Shown in pieces: positions 1 through 8,296 of a DNA stretch of 64,000 nucleotides. Where the stretch lies: NCBI RefSeq assembly GCF_900109915.1, contig NZ_FOBU01000001.1, forward strand, positions 1,449,004 through 1,513,003, read 5' to 3'. Origin of the DNA: Luteibacter sp. UNCMF331Sha3.1 (GTDB lineage: Bacteria > Pseudomonadota > Gammaproteobacteria > Xanthomonadales > Rhodanobacteraceae). The translations under genes and the position numbers were made by a program. The stretch's first letter is position 1. Each line of letters begins with the position of its first letter. The notes beneath the pieces were generated by a model that did no database searches, was not told the DNA's origin, and saw only the letters and a list, made by a program, of their open reading frames with translations.

Positions 1-558
1 GGCGAAGATGACGACGGTAGCGATCGGGCGCAGCCATCCGCGCATCGGTACCGGATCGGGACGACGGGTGGGCAACAGCCGGAAGCCGATCCATCCGAGC
101 AACAGGAACACGACGAGGCCGGCACCGACGGACAGCTTATAGCCGTGCCACAGCATCGCCGCGACTTCGTTCGGGCTGGTGAGGTATTCGAACCACAGGC
201 GGTTGGGGCGCGTGTCGTACTCTACGATGAACTGCGGCGTGGACACCTCGAGCAGCACGAACGCGAGCCACCAGAAGCGCAGCCACCAGGCCGTGATCCG
301 CGTGGGCCATTCGCGATGGCCGAGCCAGGGCGAAAGCAGCGCGGGCCAGGCCACGATCATCGCCACGAGCGAGAGGTCAATGCGCCAGCCACCCAGGAGG
401 ATCGGCCAGATGCCGCCGGCATCGTGGACACGGGTCCCTTGCCATAGCGACAGGCCGACGCGCGAGAGCGTCAGGAAGACGAGGGCGGCGACGATGAAAC
501 GCCAGGAAAGCTTGCGCACGAGAGGGGTCCTGGTGGAGCGCGGCACGCCGCCGCGCAT
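1..558 (-). CDS. LTA synthase-family phosphoglycerol transferase, N-terminal part
   Basis: Only the first 186 codons are present; the gene runs off the left edge and the catalytic sulfatase-like domain lies outside. Reading from an ATG at 558, the protein has hydrophobic segments at about residues 21-38, 50-75, 92-105 and 145-162. It carries the segment YDTRPNRLWFEYL at 114-126, typical of the membrane domain of LTA-synthase/phosphoglycerol transferase proteins, which in Gram-negatives decorate periplasmic glucans or envelope polymers. It is divergent from the YrbL-like gene. A GTG at codon 14 is an alternative start. Family assignment rests on the membrane part only. Confidence 0.65.
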   Translation of the reverse strand, partial: MRGGVPRSTRTPLVRKLSWRFIVAALVFLTLSRVGLSLWQGTRVHDAGGIWPILLGGWRIDLSLVAMIVAWPALLSPWLGHREWPTRITAWWLRFWWLAFVLLEVSTPQFIVEYDTRPNRLWFEYLTSPNEVAAMLWHGYKLSVGAGLVVFLLLGWIGFRLLPTRRPDPVPMRGWLRPIATVVIFA

Positions 559-649
559 GGAAAACGCATGTTACCGGGCAGTGACTTTACACTGTGCGCC
601 TTGTCGCCAACTTACGGCCGCCTTTCGGGCGCCCCTGCGAGGATCCACG

Positions 650-1273
650 ATGTTCAGACTGGCCGATGCCACGCCGATCGCCACGGGCCACGTGCGCGAG
701 GTGTACCAGCACCCCGACGACAACGACCTGTTGATCAAGGTGATCTCCAGCGCGTCGATCGAGGAACGCTGGAACAAGGCGCCCTGGTACCGGCGCCGCG
801 CGCGCAGCGGTCCCTACAAGGACTTCGTGCGTGAGTTCCGCGAGTACGTCACCGGGGTCTATACCGGTGGCTACGACACCTCGCCCATCGCACGCGTGGT
901 GGGTCTGGAAATGACCGACATCGGCCTCGGCCAGATCGTGGAGAAGGTGCGCACGCCGGATGGGCGGCTCGCGCCGACGCTGCACGACTGGGTGGCGCGC
1001 GAGGGCTTCAGCGCCAGGGTGCAGTCGGAGCTGGAGCAGTTCTATGCCCGGCTGCTGTCGCACAACACGATCGCGGCGGACCTCCACGCATGGAACGTGG
1101 TGTACGGCGAAGACTCCCGCGGCGGCCCCCGCCTCGTGATGATCGACGGGTTCGGCGAGAAGAACATCATCCCGCACTGCTCCATGAATCGCGCGCACAA
1201 CGCGTCGCGCACGAAGAAGAAATACGAGCGGATGCTGCGCCGGACGAAGGCCGAAGCGCCGTCGCGCGCCTGA
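650..1273 (+). CDS. yrbL: YrbL-family protein (PhoP regulatory network protein)
   Basis: A 207-aa protein with the protein-kinase-like fold of the YrbL family: a beta-rich start (residues 8-30, HVREVYQHP and DNDLLIKVI), a central helical part, and a catalytic-loop-like segment DLHAWNVVY near 143 followed by LVMIDGFGEK near 163. In enterobacteria yrbL belongs to the PhoP/PmrA regulon; its biochemical role is not established. The ATG at 650 was chosen over a long upstream extension because GAGGATC lies just before it and family similarity starts there. Its neighbours are also envelope genes. No regulator gene is present locally. Confidence 0.8.
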   Translation: MFRLADATPIATGHVREVYQHPDDNDLLIKVISSASIEERWNKAPWYRRRARSGPYKDFVREFREYVTGVYTGGYDTSPIARVVGLEMTDIGLGQIVEKVRTPDGRLAPTLHDWVAREGFSARVQSELEQFYARLLSHNTIAADLHAWNVVYGEDSRGGPRLVMIDGFGEKNIIPHCSMNRAHNASRTKKKYERMLRRTKAEAPSRA

Positions 1274-1280
1274 GCCATCC

Positions 1281-1293
1281 GGTGGGAGCCAGC
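1281..1293. repeat. Half of the GGTGGGAGCCAGC palindrome family
   Basis: GGTGGGAGCCAGC just after the yrbL stop equals one arm of the 28-bp palindromes at 7293 and 14720. The complementary arm is missing, so this is a decayed or partial unit between two convergent genes. Confidence 0.6.
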
Positions 1294-1302
1294 ATTCCCG
1301 GA

Positions 1303-2985
1303 CTACGGTGTCGGAGTGCAGCCCGGTTTCGACGCCGCCGCCGGTAGCAGCGAGAAGCTGACGCGGTTGGCCTGGCCCAGTGCCACGATCTTGTCCTTCA
1401 CCACGCACTCGTCGAGCGCGTGGTCGTTGACGAGGATCCAACGGTGGGTGGGGTCGGCGGCCTGCCATGCGCGCGCGTCGCGTAGCTGGCTGGCGGCGTC
1501 GCGTGCGAAGCCGAACTCGGCGACCGGACGGCGCGCCTGGTACATCAGCTCCTCGCGCCACAGCACCAGCGCCAGCTGGCCATCGGGGCCGATGGCCGTA
1601 TCGGCCTCTTGCATCAGCTGACGCGTCGACTGATTCGCATCGAGAAGCGGATACGTGCCCAGCGGCCAGATGATCCACGCGAGCGCCATGCCGCCGAGCA
1701 GCGCCGCCACGCCCCGCCGGGGCCGGCCGATGACGGCGGCCAGCAGAAAGCCCGCGCCGACCAGGATCACGCACACCCATAGCGCCTGCCCGTGGCCGCC
1801 CAGCTCGTAACCCTGCGCGATGCGACGCGCGGCCGCCGGGGCCTTGACCAGCGCCCACGTGCCCACCGCGGCGAAGATCGCGGCGCAGGCGATGGTTACC
1901 CAGAACGCCAGGCGCTGGAGCCAGCGGGCCTTCAGGAGGTCGAGGACGTACGGCGCCATGGCGAGCGCCAGCATCGGCAGGGCGGGAAGGATGTAGATCT
2001 CGCGCTTGCCGCTGGGGATGGAGAAGAACACCAGCACGAGCAGCACCCAGGTCAGCGGCATCCACACGCGCGGCTCGCGCAGGCGCAGCGCCTCGCGCCA
2101 GGGACGCAGCACGAACGGCACGAGCAGCCAGGTGGGAATCCAGTGCGTGAGGATCACGATGCCGAAGTACCAGGGCGCCTCCTCGTGCTGCCAGGAGTTG
2201 GCGTAACGCTCCGCGGTCTGCCGGAACAGGATGTCCTGCACGTACGCGAGGTATTCGGGCGTGCGGAAGCCGTACGCCCCGATCAGCATCGGCGCCAGCC
2301 AGAGCGCGATCGCCAGCAGGAACGCCAGCGCGCCGCCTGCCCAGCGCCAGCCGTCGCCGCGCGTGGACACGACGCCCGGCCAGCCGCGCAGGCGCATCGC
2401 GACGTAGGGCACGAGCATCAGAAGCGCGATGACGCCGACACCCTTGGTGATGACGCCGAGCCCGGCCGCGAAACAGCCCATCCAGTAGAGCCGCCAGTTC
2501 GGGCCGCGCAGGCAGTGCAGCAGGATCCCGGTGTTGCCCAGCGTGATCCAGAACAGATTGAGCGGGTCGATCTGCGCGTGGCGGATGACGTCGACGAACT
2601 GCATGGTGGCGAGCAGGAGCCCCGCGGCGACGAGGCCCACGCGCGGGCTCCACAGGCGGCGGCCCAGGTGCCAGACGAGCGCGAGCGTGCCTAAGCCGGA
2701 GAACAGCGACGTGAGGAGGAAGGCGCCGCGCCAGCCACCGGTGAGCCACATCCAGAACGCCTCCGTCCACATCAGCATGGGCGGCTTGTCGGAATAGAGC
2801 TCCATGCCCCGGTGGGGAAACAGCCACTGGCCGGATTCGAGCATCTGGCGCGCGACCAGCGCGAAGCGGGGCTCGTCGGGTGGCCATGGGTCCCGCATGC
2901 CGATGCCGGCCGCGAGGACGATCAGCGCGATCGCCATGAACCAGCCGAACTCGCGGCGAAAGGTGCGTTCGTCGTTGCTAGGCAT
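1303..2985 (-). CDS. ArnT-like glycosyltransferase family 39 membrane protein
   Basis: A 560-aa polytopic protein with about 11-12 hydrophobic segments. The first periplasmic loop has the acidic motif of GT-C/ArnT enzymes (DPWPPDEPRFALVARQML, about residues 32-49), where the Asp/Glu pair binds the lipid-linked sugar donor; DKPPMLMW follows near 66. Enzymes of this family move a sugar from a polyprenyl-phosphate donor to lipid A or another acceptor at the periplasmic face. Length matches ArnT/PMT relatives. The rest of the arn pathway is absent from the window, so the donor and acceptor are unknown. It is divergent from the sigma-factor gene, with 222 bp between starts. Confidence 0.8.
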   Translation of the reverse strand: MPSNDERTFRREFGWFMAIALIVLAAGIGMRDPWPPDEPRFALVARQMLESGQWLFPHRGMELYSDKPPMLMWTEAFWMWLTGGWRGAFLLTSLFSGLGTLALVWHLGRRLWSPRVGLVAAGLLLATMQFVDVIRHAQIDPLNLFWITLGNTGILLHCLRGPNWRLYWMGCFAAGLGVITKGVGVIALLMLVPYVAMRLRGWPGVVSTRGDGWRWAGGALAFLLAIALWLAPMLIGAYGFRTPEYLAYVQDILFRQTAERYANSWQHEEAPWYFGIVILTHWIPTWLLVPFVLRPWREALRLREPRVWMPLTWVLLVLVFFSIPSGKREIYILPALPMLALAMAPYVLDLLKARWLQRLAFWVTIACAAIFAAVGTWALVKAPAAARRIAQGYELGGHGQALWVCVILVGAGFLLAAVIGRPRRGVAALLGGMALAWIIWPLGTYPLLDANQSTRQLMQEADTAIGPDGQLALVLWREELMYQARRPVAEFGFARDAASQLRDARAWQAADPTHRWILVNDHALDECVVKDKIVALGQANRVSFSLLPAAASKPGCTPTP

Positions 2986-3087
2986 CGAAAACCGGGGTCC
3001 TTGGCAGGCTGGAGGATCCTAAGGGATGGAACGAGTTTCTACCTGATCAACGGCTTATGACCAGTGAAGAGATTTTGTCCGCCTTCC

Positions 3088-3117
3088 ATTTCAATTTTTC
3101 GGAGCTGGCACGTCTTA
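3088..3117 (+). promoter_or_regulatory. Shared 30-bp element, copy A (probable ECF-type promoter)
   Basis: ATTTCAATTTT followed 8 bp later by GGCACGTCTTA. Copy B at 8267-8296 (minus strand) matches 25 of 30 bases with no gap. TTTCAA and CGTCTTA are 16 bp apart, a spacing usual for ECF sigma promoters, and CGTC is a frequent ECF -10 core. It lies 90 bp before the FecI-type sigma gene, which suggests autoregulation; that is inference. Confidence 0.5.
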
Positions 3118-3207
3118 AGGGTTCGCCGGTGCGGAAATCGGCGTTCGTCCCTGCCCGTACGGGCGTCGATTTCCCACCGTGCGACCATAAGCATCCACCC
3201 AGCCCCC

Positions 3208-3771
3208 ATGAACGCGGTCAGGCACACCATGGATCCATCCGAGGCTGCCGCTTCACCGGGCGGCAAGCGGGCCCGACAGGTCGTCGACCTCTTCCGGGAG
3301 CACAACGCGGCCCTCGTCGCCTTTCTGCGTACCCGGCTCAATTCGCTGGCCGACGCGCAGGAAGTCGCCCAGGAGGTCTATCTCAAGCTGCTCTCGCTGG
3401 GCGAGGACACCGTGATCGACTCGCCGCGCGCCTTTCTGTTCCGGGCAGCATCGAACCTGGCCGTGGATCGCATCCGGATGCGCAACGTGCGTGCCCTCGC
3501 GCCCGTCGATCCGGACGCCGACGACTGGCACGTCACGCCCGTTCCCGAGCAGCATGCCTCGGCCCACGAGCAGTGGCGAGACCTGCGCCGCGCGCTGGAC
3601 GAACTGCCGCCGAAAACAAGCCGTGCTTTCGTGATGCACGTGATCGACGGGCGCGACTTCGCGGCCATCGCACGTGAGATGAACCTCAGCGAGCGCATGG
3701 TGCGCTACCACGTCGGCAATGCCCTGGCGCATTGCCGCGAACGCCGCGATCGTGCGGAGACACCCCGATGA
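3208..3771 (+). CDS. FecI-type ECF sigma factor
   Basis: A 187-aa sigma-70 family protein with region 2 at about residues 30-95 (LRTRLNSLADAQEVAQEVY, then a Leu/Arg-rich RAFLFRAASNLAVDRIR segment) and region 4 with a helix-turn-helix near 140-180 (LPPKTSRAF, DFAAIAREMNLSERMVRYHV). FecI-type factors are activated by a cognate FecR protein when an outer-membrane receptor binds substrate. The stop overlaps the ATG of the FecR gene (ATGA), so the pair is translationally coupled. The start is uncertain: ATG at 3208 or 3229, neither with a strong ribosome binding site. The shared 30-bp element lies upstream. Confidence 0.88.
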   Translation: MNAVRHTMDPSEAAASPGGKRARQVVDLFREHNAALVAFLRTRLNSLADAQEVAQEVYLKLLSLGEDTVIDSPRAFLFRAASNLAVDRIRMRNVRALAPVDPDADDWHVTPVPEQHASAHEQWRDLRRALDELPPKTSRAFVMHVIDGRDFAAIAREMNLSERMVRYHVGNALAHCRERRDRAETPR

Positions 3772-4799
3772 AACCGACTCACTTCCCGTTCGACCGGCAA
3801 CTGGAGCACACCGCCGCCGACTGGTGGGCCCGCCTGCGCGATCCGTCGCTTCCCGACGACGAGCTCGTCGCCTGGAGCGAATGGCTCGACGCGGACGCGG
3901 CGAACGCCGCCGCGTATGAACGCGTCTCGGCCCTCGCCGAGCTCATGGGTGGCATGGACGAGGTCAACCGCAGGGCGTTCGTGGCGCGCTTCGCGCCGGT
4001 ACCGGCGCGTACCGCCCCGGTCGCACGTCGCCCGCGCGCGCGGCTCGCCATGGCCCTGGCCGCGGGTGTGACGCTCGCGCTGCTCGGCGCGGGCGCGTTC
4101 CTCGCCCTGCGCCCGGCCGCCACGGACACCGAAGCCCGCTTCGCCAGCGCTCATGCCGGTCATCGCGACATCGCCCTGCCGGACGGTTCCAGCATCGAGC
4201 TGGGCGGCGCCAGCTCGGTCACCACGCGGTTCGGCCGCGACGAGCGCCTCGTCGATCTGGACGCGGGCGAAGCCTTCTTCCGCGTGGCGCACGCCGAACG
4301 CCCTTTCATCGTCCATGCCGGTCCGCTGCGCATCCGCGACCTGGGCACGGCCTTTAACGTCCGCCGAAGCGGCGAACGCGTGACGGTGACCGTGACGGAA
4401 GGCCGCGTCCGCGTCTCGCCGCTCGCCGCCCCGAACGACGCGGGCACTGTCGAACTCGGCGCGGGTCGCGAAGTCTCATTCGACGCCGAGACCCAGGCCA
4501 TGCGCATTCTCGATGTCGATCCGGCCAGCGCCACGGCCTGGCGCAGCCACCGGCTGGAGTTCGTGAACGAGCCGCTGGCCTCGGTGGTCGAGAACGTGAA
4601 CCGCTACGCGGCCCGCCCGATCCGCCTTCAGGATCCTTCGCTGGGCAAGATGACGTTTACCGGTACCGTCGAGGTCGATACCATCGACAGCTGGGTCGCC
4701 GCCCTGCCGAGGGTTTTCCCGGTGCGCGTCGTCACCTACCCCGATCGACTGGAGCTCGCCCGTCAGACGACGATGGCGCGGAGTGCCCAGCCGCGCTGA
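3768..4799 (+). CDS. FecR-type transmembrane sigma regulator
   Basis: A 343-aa protein with the expected layout: a cytosolic DUF4880-like start (about residues 10-60, ADWWARLRDP, LVAWSEWL), one membrane helix near 92-112 (LAMALAAGVTLALLGAGA), then a periplasmic FecR domain with DIALPDGSSIELG near 138 and LDAGEAFFRVAH near 165, ending in a STN-like tail (FVNEPLASVVENVNRYA). FecR proteins pass the receptor signal through the inner membrane to a FecI-type sigma factor. The gene sits between its presumed sigma factor and receptor, overlapping the sigma gene by 4 bp. Confidence 0.92.
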   Translation: MKPTHFPFDRQLEHTAADWWARLRDPSLPDDELVAWSEWLDADAANAAAYERVSALAELMGGMDEVNRRAFVARFAPVPARTAPVARRPRARLAMALAAGVTLALLGAGAFLALRPAATDTEARFASAHAGHRDIALPDGSSIELGGASSVTTRFGRDERLVDLDAGEAFFRVAHAERPFIVHAGPLRIRDLGTAFNVRRSGERVTVTVTEGRVRVSPLAAPNDAGTVELGAGREVSFDAETQAMRILDVDPASATAWRSHRLEFVNEPLASVVENVNRYAARPIRLQDPSLGKMTFTGTVEVDTIDSWVAALPRVFPVRVVTYPDRLELARQTTMARSAQPR

Positions 4800-4807
4800 C
4801 GAATCAC

Positions 4808-7291
4808 TTGGGGCCGCAGGTCTTGCCGTATACGTATCGCGGGCGCCGGCGCGCACTCACCGGCGCGTTCGCGCTGGTCGTGGCGATCCGTGCCGCCTGC
4901 GCGGCCGACGCGGCCGCCGACGGCACCCTTTCCCCCAAGGCCTTTTCGATCGCACCCCAACCGCTCGCCACCGCGCTACTCGCGTGGGGCCAGCAGGCCA
5001 ACGTGCAGGTGCTCACCGCCTCCGGTTCCATCGCCAACTGGCGCAGCGGTGGCGCCAGGGGGGTTCTCACGCCCGATCAGGCGCTCGACGAACTGCTCGA
5101 AGGCACGGATCTGGAGCGCGAGTCGTACGACACGCGAACGGTCGTGGTGCGCCAGCGGCAGAAGCGGGACAACGCGACGCCCGGCCCCATCGACCCGGGA
5201 GTGACCCTCGACCCGTCGACGGTGGTGCCGCTGGCCACCGTGGACGTACGCGGGCTGGTCTCCGAGAACGGCTACAAGGCGGATTCCACGCGTACCGCGA
5301 CACGCAACGAGACCCGGCTCACCGACGTACCGCAGTCGGTGTCCGTGGTGACGCGCGAGGTGATCGAATCCCAGCAGGCCGTCGACATCGGCGACGTGGC
5401 GCGCTACGTCGCGGGCGTGCAGTACGTGGACGGTTACGGCGGCTCGCCGCTGTTCCTCATCCGCGGCTTCGACGCCGGCCATGGCATGACGGACGGCATG
5501 CCGAACGGCATCGCACGCACGGAGGATCTCCCTCCGCTGATCGGCATCGAGCGGGTCGAGGTGCTTCGCGGTCCGGAAGCGATCCTCGGCGACGCGTCGC
5601 AGAACAACAACTTCGGCGGCTCGATCAACGTGGTGATGAAGCGGCCGCAGGCCGGGACCGTGCGCAACCTCACCTGGTCGCTCGGCGAATACGACGGCGC
5701 GCGCGTCGGGCTGGACCTGGCCGGCACGGCATCGAAGGACGGTGCGGTGACGTACCGCTTCGTGGCCGCGGGACAGCGCGGCGAAAAGACCCCCCAGGGC
5801 TTCGGTGGCGGCCGCGGCGCGTACCTCGCGCCCTCGCTGGCGTGGCAGGGCGATGCCACGCGCGTGATGGTCGGTGCCGAACTCGTGGACAACCGCGTGC
5901 CGGGACCGGATCACACGGTGCTGCTTGGCCCTACCCTTTCCACGGCCACGCTGACGAGGTCCCCGTCCCGCGATCCGTCCGACATCTCCACGTTCCGCAC
6001 CAGCCGTGGCGTGTTCGAACTGGACCACGAGTTCGGCGACGACTGGACCTTCCACAGTCAGGGTCAGTACGTGCGCCAGCACAGCGACGGCCGCAGTCAG
6101 TCGTACCTGATCAGCGGCATCGTCGGCGCGCTCGACGCGGTGGACCGGCGCTTTCGTTACTCGGGCACGTACTGGACCTGGCAGAACGATCTCACCACGC
6201 GCTTCCAGCATGGCGACGTCACGCACACGGTGTTGATGGGCGTCGATCTCGCGCGCACGCACGCCGGCGACGATGGCAGCGGCAGCGTGGAGGTGGGCGA
6301 CGCCACGGCCAGCGCGCGCGACCGCGACGCGGTGATCGTCACCCGGCCGCTCGCCTACGACCTGCGCACGACGAGCGACTTCTCGGCGAAATACAACGCC
6401 ATGATCGCGCCGGTCAGCACCACGGTGCAGAACCTCGGCGGTTCGTGGCAGACCAACGCGGGCCTGTTCCTGCAGGACCAGATCGCGATCGGCGACGACT
6501 GGAACGTGCTGGCCGCGTTACGCCGCACGAGCTATCGGCTCGAGACGCGCTGGGAAGACGGATCGCCCCGCCGGGTGGACCAGTCCCGGTGGATCCCGAA
6601 GTTCGGCGTCGTCTACAAGGTGTCGCCGGACGTGGCGATCTACGCCGACACGTCGACCGGTTTCCAGCCCGATCCGCTGCTCGGCAAGGATGGCCAGCCG
6701 CTGCCCGTGGCGACCTCGCGACAGATCGAGGTCGGCGGCAAGTTCGACCTCTTCGAGCAGCGAGCGCGCCTCACGGCGGCGCTCTATCGCATCCATGTCG
6801 ACCACAGCGTGGACCTGGTGTCGCCCGAGCCGCCGTTCTTCGCGACCCCGGGGCCAGGGCAGACGAATCGCGGCGTCGAGGTCGAATTCGCCGGCCAGGT
6901 CGCGCCGGGGTTCGACATGCTCGCGAGCCTCACCGAGGCACGCATCCAGAACAACGACGACACGCGACCGACCGGGGCGCCGAAACATCAGGCCGCCGTC
7001 TGGGCGAGTTACCGTTTCGGCGGGGGCGTGGTGAAACCGTGGGGCGTGGCCGCCGGCGTGCTCGCACGCAGCCGCAGCCTGGGCCGCACCAGCGCCGACG
7101 GCACGTACTTCGGCATCCCGGGGCAAGCGAGCGTCGAGACCAACGTGTCGCGCTACGGCGAGCGCTGGCGTGTCACCCTCGGGGTGAAGAACCTCTTCTC
7201 GCGCACGTTGTACGCGGTGAACTTCGACGAGACGTTCGTGCCGATCCGGCAGGGGCGCACCGTGCTGCTCACGGGCTGCTACGATTTTTGA
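4808..7291 (+). CDS. TonB-dependent outer-membrane transducer with N-terminal signalling domain
   Basis: An 827-aa receptor. After an export signal (RRRALTGAFALVVAIRAACA) comes the STN signalling domain (about residues 45-105, AFSIAPQPLATALLAWGQQ), then the plug (about 160-270, LTDVPQSVSVVTREVI and RVEVLRGPEAILG) and a 22-strand barrel ending in aromatic YDF. The STN domain and the fecI-fecR neighbours mark it as a signal-transducing receptor for a siderophore or other chelate; the ligand is not predictable. The called start is TTG at 4808, with another TTG at 4823; no ATG fits. The spacing to fecR is 8 bp, so the three genes likely form an operon. Confidence 0.9.
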   Translation: MGPQVLPYTYRGRRRALTGAFALVVAIRAACAADAAADGTLSPKAFSIAPQPLATALLAWGQQANVQVLTASGSIANWRSGGARGVLTPDQALDELLEGTDLERESYDTRTVVVRQRQKRDNATPGPIDPGVTLDPSTVVPLATVDVRGLVSENGYKADSTRTATRNETRLTDVPQSVSVVTREVIESQQAVDIGDVARYVAGVQYVDGYGGSPLFLIRGFDAGHGMTDGMPNGIARTEDLPPLIGIERVEVLRGPEAILGDASQNNNFGGSINVVMKRPQAGTVRNLTWSLGEYDGARVGLDLAGTASKDGAVTYRFVAAGQRGEKTPQGFGGGRGAYLAPSLAWQGDATRVMVGAELVDNRVPGPDHTVLLGPTLSTATLTRSPSRDPSDISTFRTSRGVFELDHEFGDDWTFHSQGQYVRQHSDGRSQSYLISGIVGALDAVDRRFRYSGTYWTWQNDLTTRFQHGDVTHTVLMGVDLARTHAGDDGSGSVEVGDATASARDRDAVIVTRPLAYDLRTTSDFSAKYNAMIAPVSTTVQNLGGSWQTNAGLFLQDQIAIGDDWNVLAALRRTSYRLETRWEDGSPRRVDQSRWIPKFGVVYKVSPDVAIYADTSTGFQPDPLLGKDGQPLPVATSRQIEVGGKFDLFEQRARLTAALYRIHVDHSVDLVSPEPPFFATPGPGQTNRGVEVEFAGQVAPGFDMLASLTEARIQNNDDTRPTGAPKHQAAVWASYRFGGGVVKPWGVAAGVLARSRSLGRTSADGTYFGIPGQASVETNVSRYGERWRVTLGVKNLFSRTLYAVNFDETFVPIRQGRTVLLTGCYDF

Positions 7292-7292
7292 T

Positions 7293-7320
7293 GGTGGGAG
7301 CCAGCCTGCTGGCTCCCACC
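7293..7320. repeat. REP-like 28-bp perfect palindrome, copy 1
   Basis: Two 13-bp arms, GGTGGGAGCCAGC and its exact complement, separated by CT. An identical 28-mer lies at 14720-14747. It starts 2 bp after the TonB-receptor stop and reaches the stop codon of the convergent DUF535 gene, so it could terminate transcription from both sides. Confidence 0.85.
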
Positions 7321-8261
7321 TACATAGCAAGCTGAGGGCGTGCGAACGACTTGAGCGCCACGTCGCAGGCTTCGCGGCGAAAGGCATCGCGTTCCGCGCT
7401 GCCAGTCGCCATGTCGATGCGCGATAGTTCGAAGCACCCGTCCGCACCCGGCACGCCACCATGGCGTTTCCAGAATCGATCGTAGGCTGCCGTGGTCACG
7501 CCGTGCCGACGGTCCAGCGGATGGGCGGCGCGCGATACCGCGCGCACGCGCTCGATGCCGTAATGCGTCGCCAGCGCACGGACCACGGCGAGCAGCAGGT
7601 CGCGCGGACGCAGGCCGCCGGTCGCGCGGGTGAAGCGGGCGATGGCGTTCCGGCCCAGGTAGGCCCAGGAGCCACGCATCGCGCCCACAAGCACGCCATC
7701 CGCACCCGCGAAAGTCACCGTGCACGACGACACCACTTCCTTGTCCGCGTTCAGCAGGTACAGACCGAGCTCCCCGGTACATTCGTGCTCGGGTGCCCGG
7801 GCGTGCAGGTAGGCGATCTCGCCATTGCCGAGCGGCAGCGTCGCCAGCCGCACGTCGTGACCCTTCAGCATGCGGCTGCTCAGCCGCGCCGGGAACTCGC
7901 GGGCCACGAACCGGTAGTGGGCTTCGATCATGCGGGCGCGCGCATCGAGGCTGAAGGCGCGCGAGATGTAGTGCGACTGCCAGCGCTCGTAGACGCGCGG
8001 GTTGGACTCGGCGGCCGCGCGCATCACGCGTGACGTTCCCACAAGACGCAGCCACTCCGCCTTGCGACGGAAGGCGGCCAGCGTCTTCAGGAGGTACGCC
8101 AGGCGCCGCTCGGGCAGGGGCCGCGAGCGGCTAAGGGCGGCGCGGCGCCGGGCATGGCCGATGATCAGGGCCAGCGGGCCGCGCTCCGGCGCCTGGCGGG
8201 GCGACGACCAGCCCCGGGGCAGGTCGTCGAACGGCGCGGTGTGTGGGTAGCGGGACTGCAT
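7320..8261 (-). CDS. DUF535/VirK-YbjX family protein
   Basis: A 313-aa cytosolic protein matching the DUF535 family: WQSHYISRAFSLDARARM near 90-110, then alternating strands with GELGLYLLNADKEVVSSCTVTF near 165 and GVTTAAYDRFWKRHGG near 265. Family members include Salmonella VirK and E. coli YbjX, tied to envelope and antimicrobial-peptide stress; VirK is PhoP-controlled in Salmonella. Biochemical function is unknown. The ATG at 8261 sits only 5 bp downstream of the shared 30-bp element, so the mRNA may be almost leaderless. Its TAG stop touches the palindrome at 7293-7320. Confidence 0.8.
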   Translation of the reverse strand: MQSRYPHTAPFDDLPRGWSSPRQAPERGPLALIIGHARRRAALSRSRPLPERRLAYLLKTLAAFRRKAEWLRLVGTSRVMRAAAESNPRVYERWQSHYISRAFSLDARARMIEAHYRFVAREFPARLSSRMLKGHDVRLATLPLGNGEIAYLHARAPEHECTGELGLYLLNADKEVVSSCTVTFAGADGVLVGAMRGSWAYLGRNAIARFTRATGGLRPRDLLLAVVRALATHYGIERVRAVSRAAHPLDRRHGVTTAAYDRFWKRHGGVPGADGCFELSRIDMATGSAERDAFRREACDVALKSFARPQLAM

Positions 8262-8266
8262 GCCTC

Positions 8267-8296
8267 TAAGACGTGCGAGCCCGTGAAAATTGAAAT
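8267..8296 (-). promoter_or_regulatory. Shared 30-bp element, copy B
   Basis: On the minus strand: ATTTCAATTTT, 8 variable bases, then CGCACGTCTTA. It aligns without gaps to 3088-3117 (25/30 identical). It overlaps the final base of the SURF1 stop and ends 5 bp before the DUF535 ATG. If CGTCTT is the -10, transcription would begin at or near that ATG. Confidence 0.5.

Noticed and set aside
587-2887. 766-codon minus-strand frame overlapping the ArnT-like gene and yrbL
   Set aside because: Wrong-frame shadow; Arg/Ala/Pro-rich, no family features, and it crosses a gene boundary.
4783-7335. 850-codon plus-strand frame overlapping the FecA-like receptor
   Set aside because: Shifted shadow of the receptor gene; Arg/Gly-rich and ending in the palindrome.
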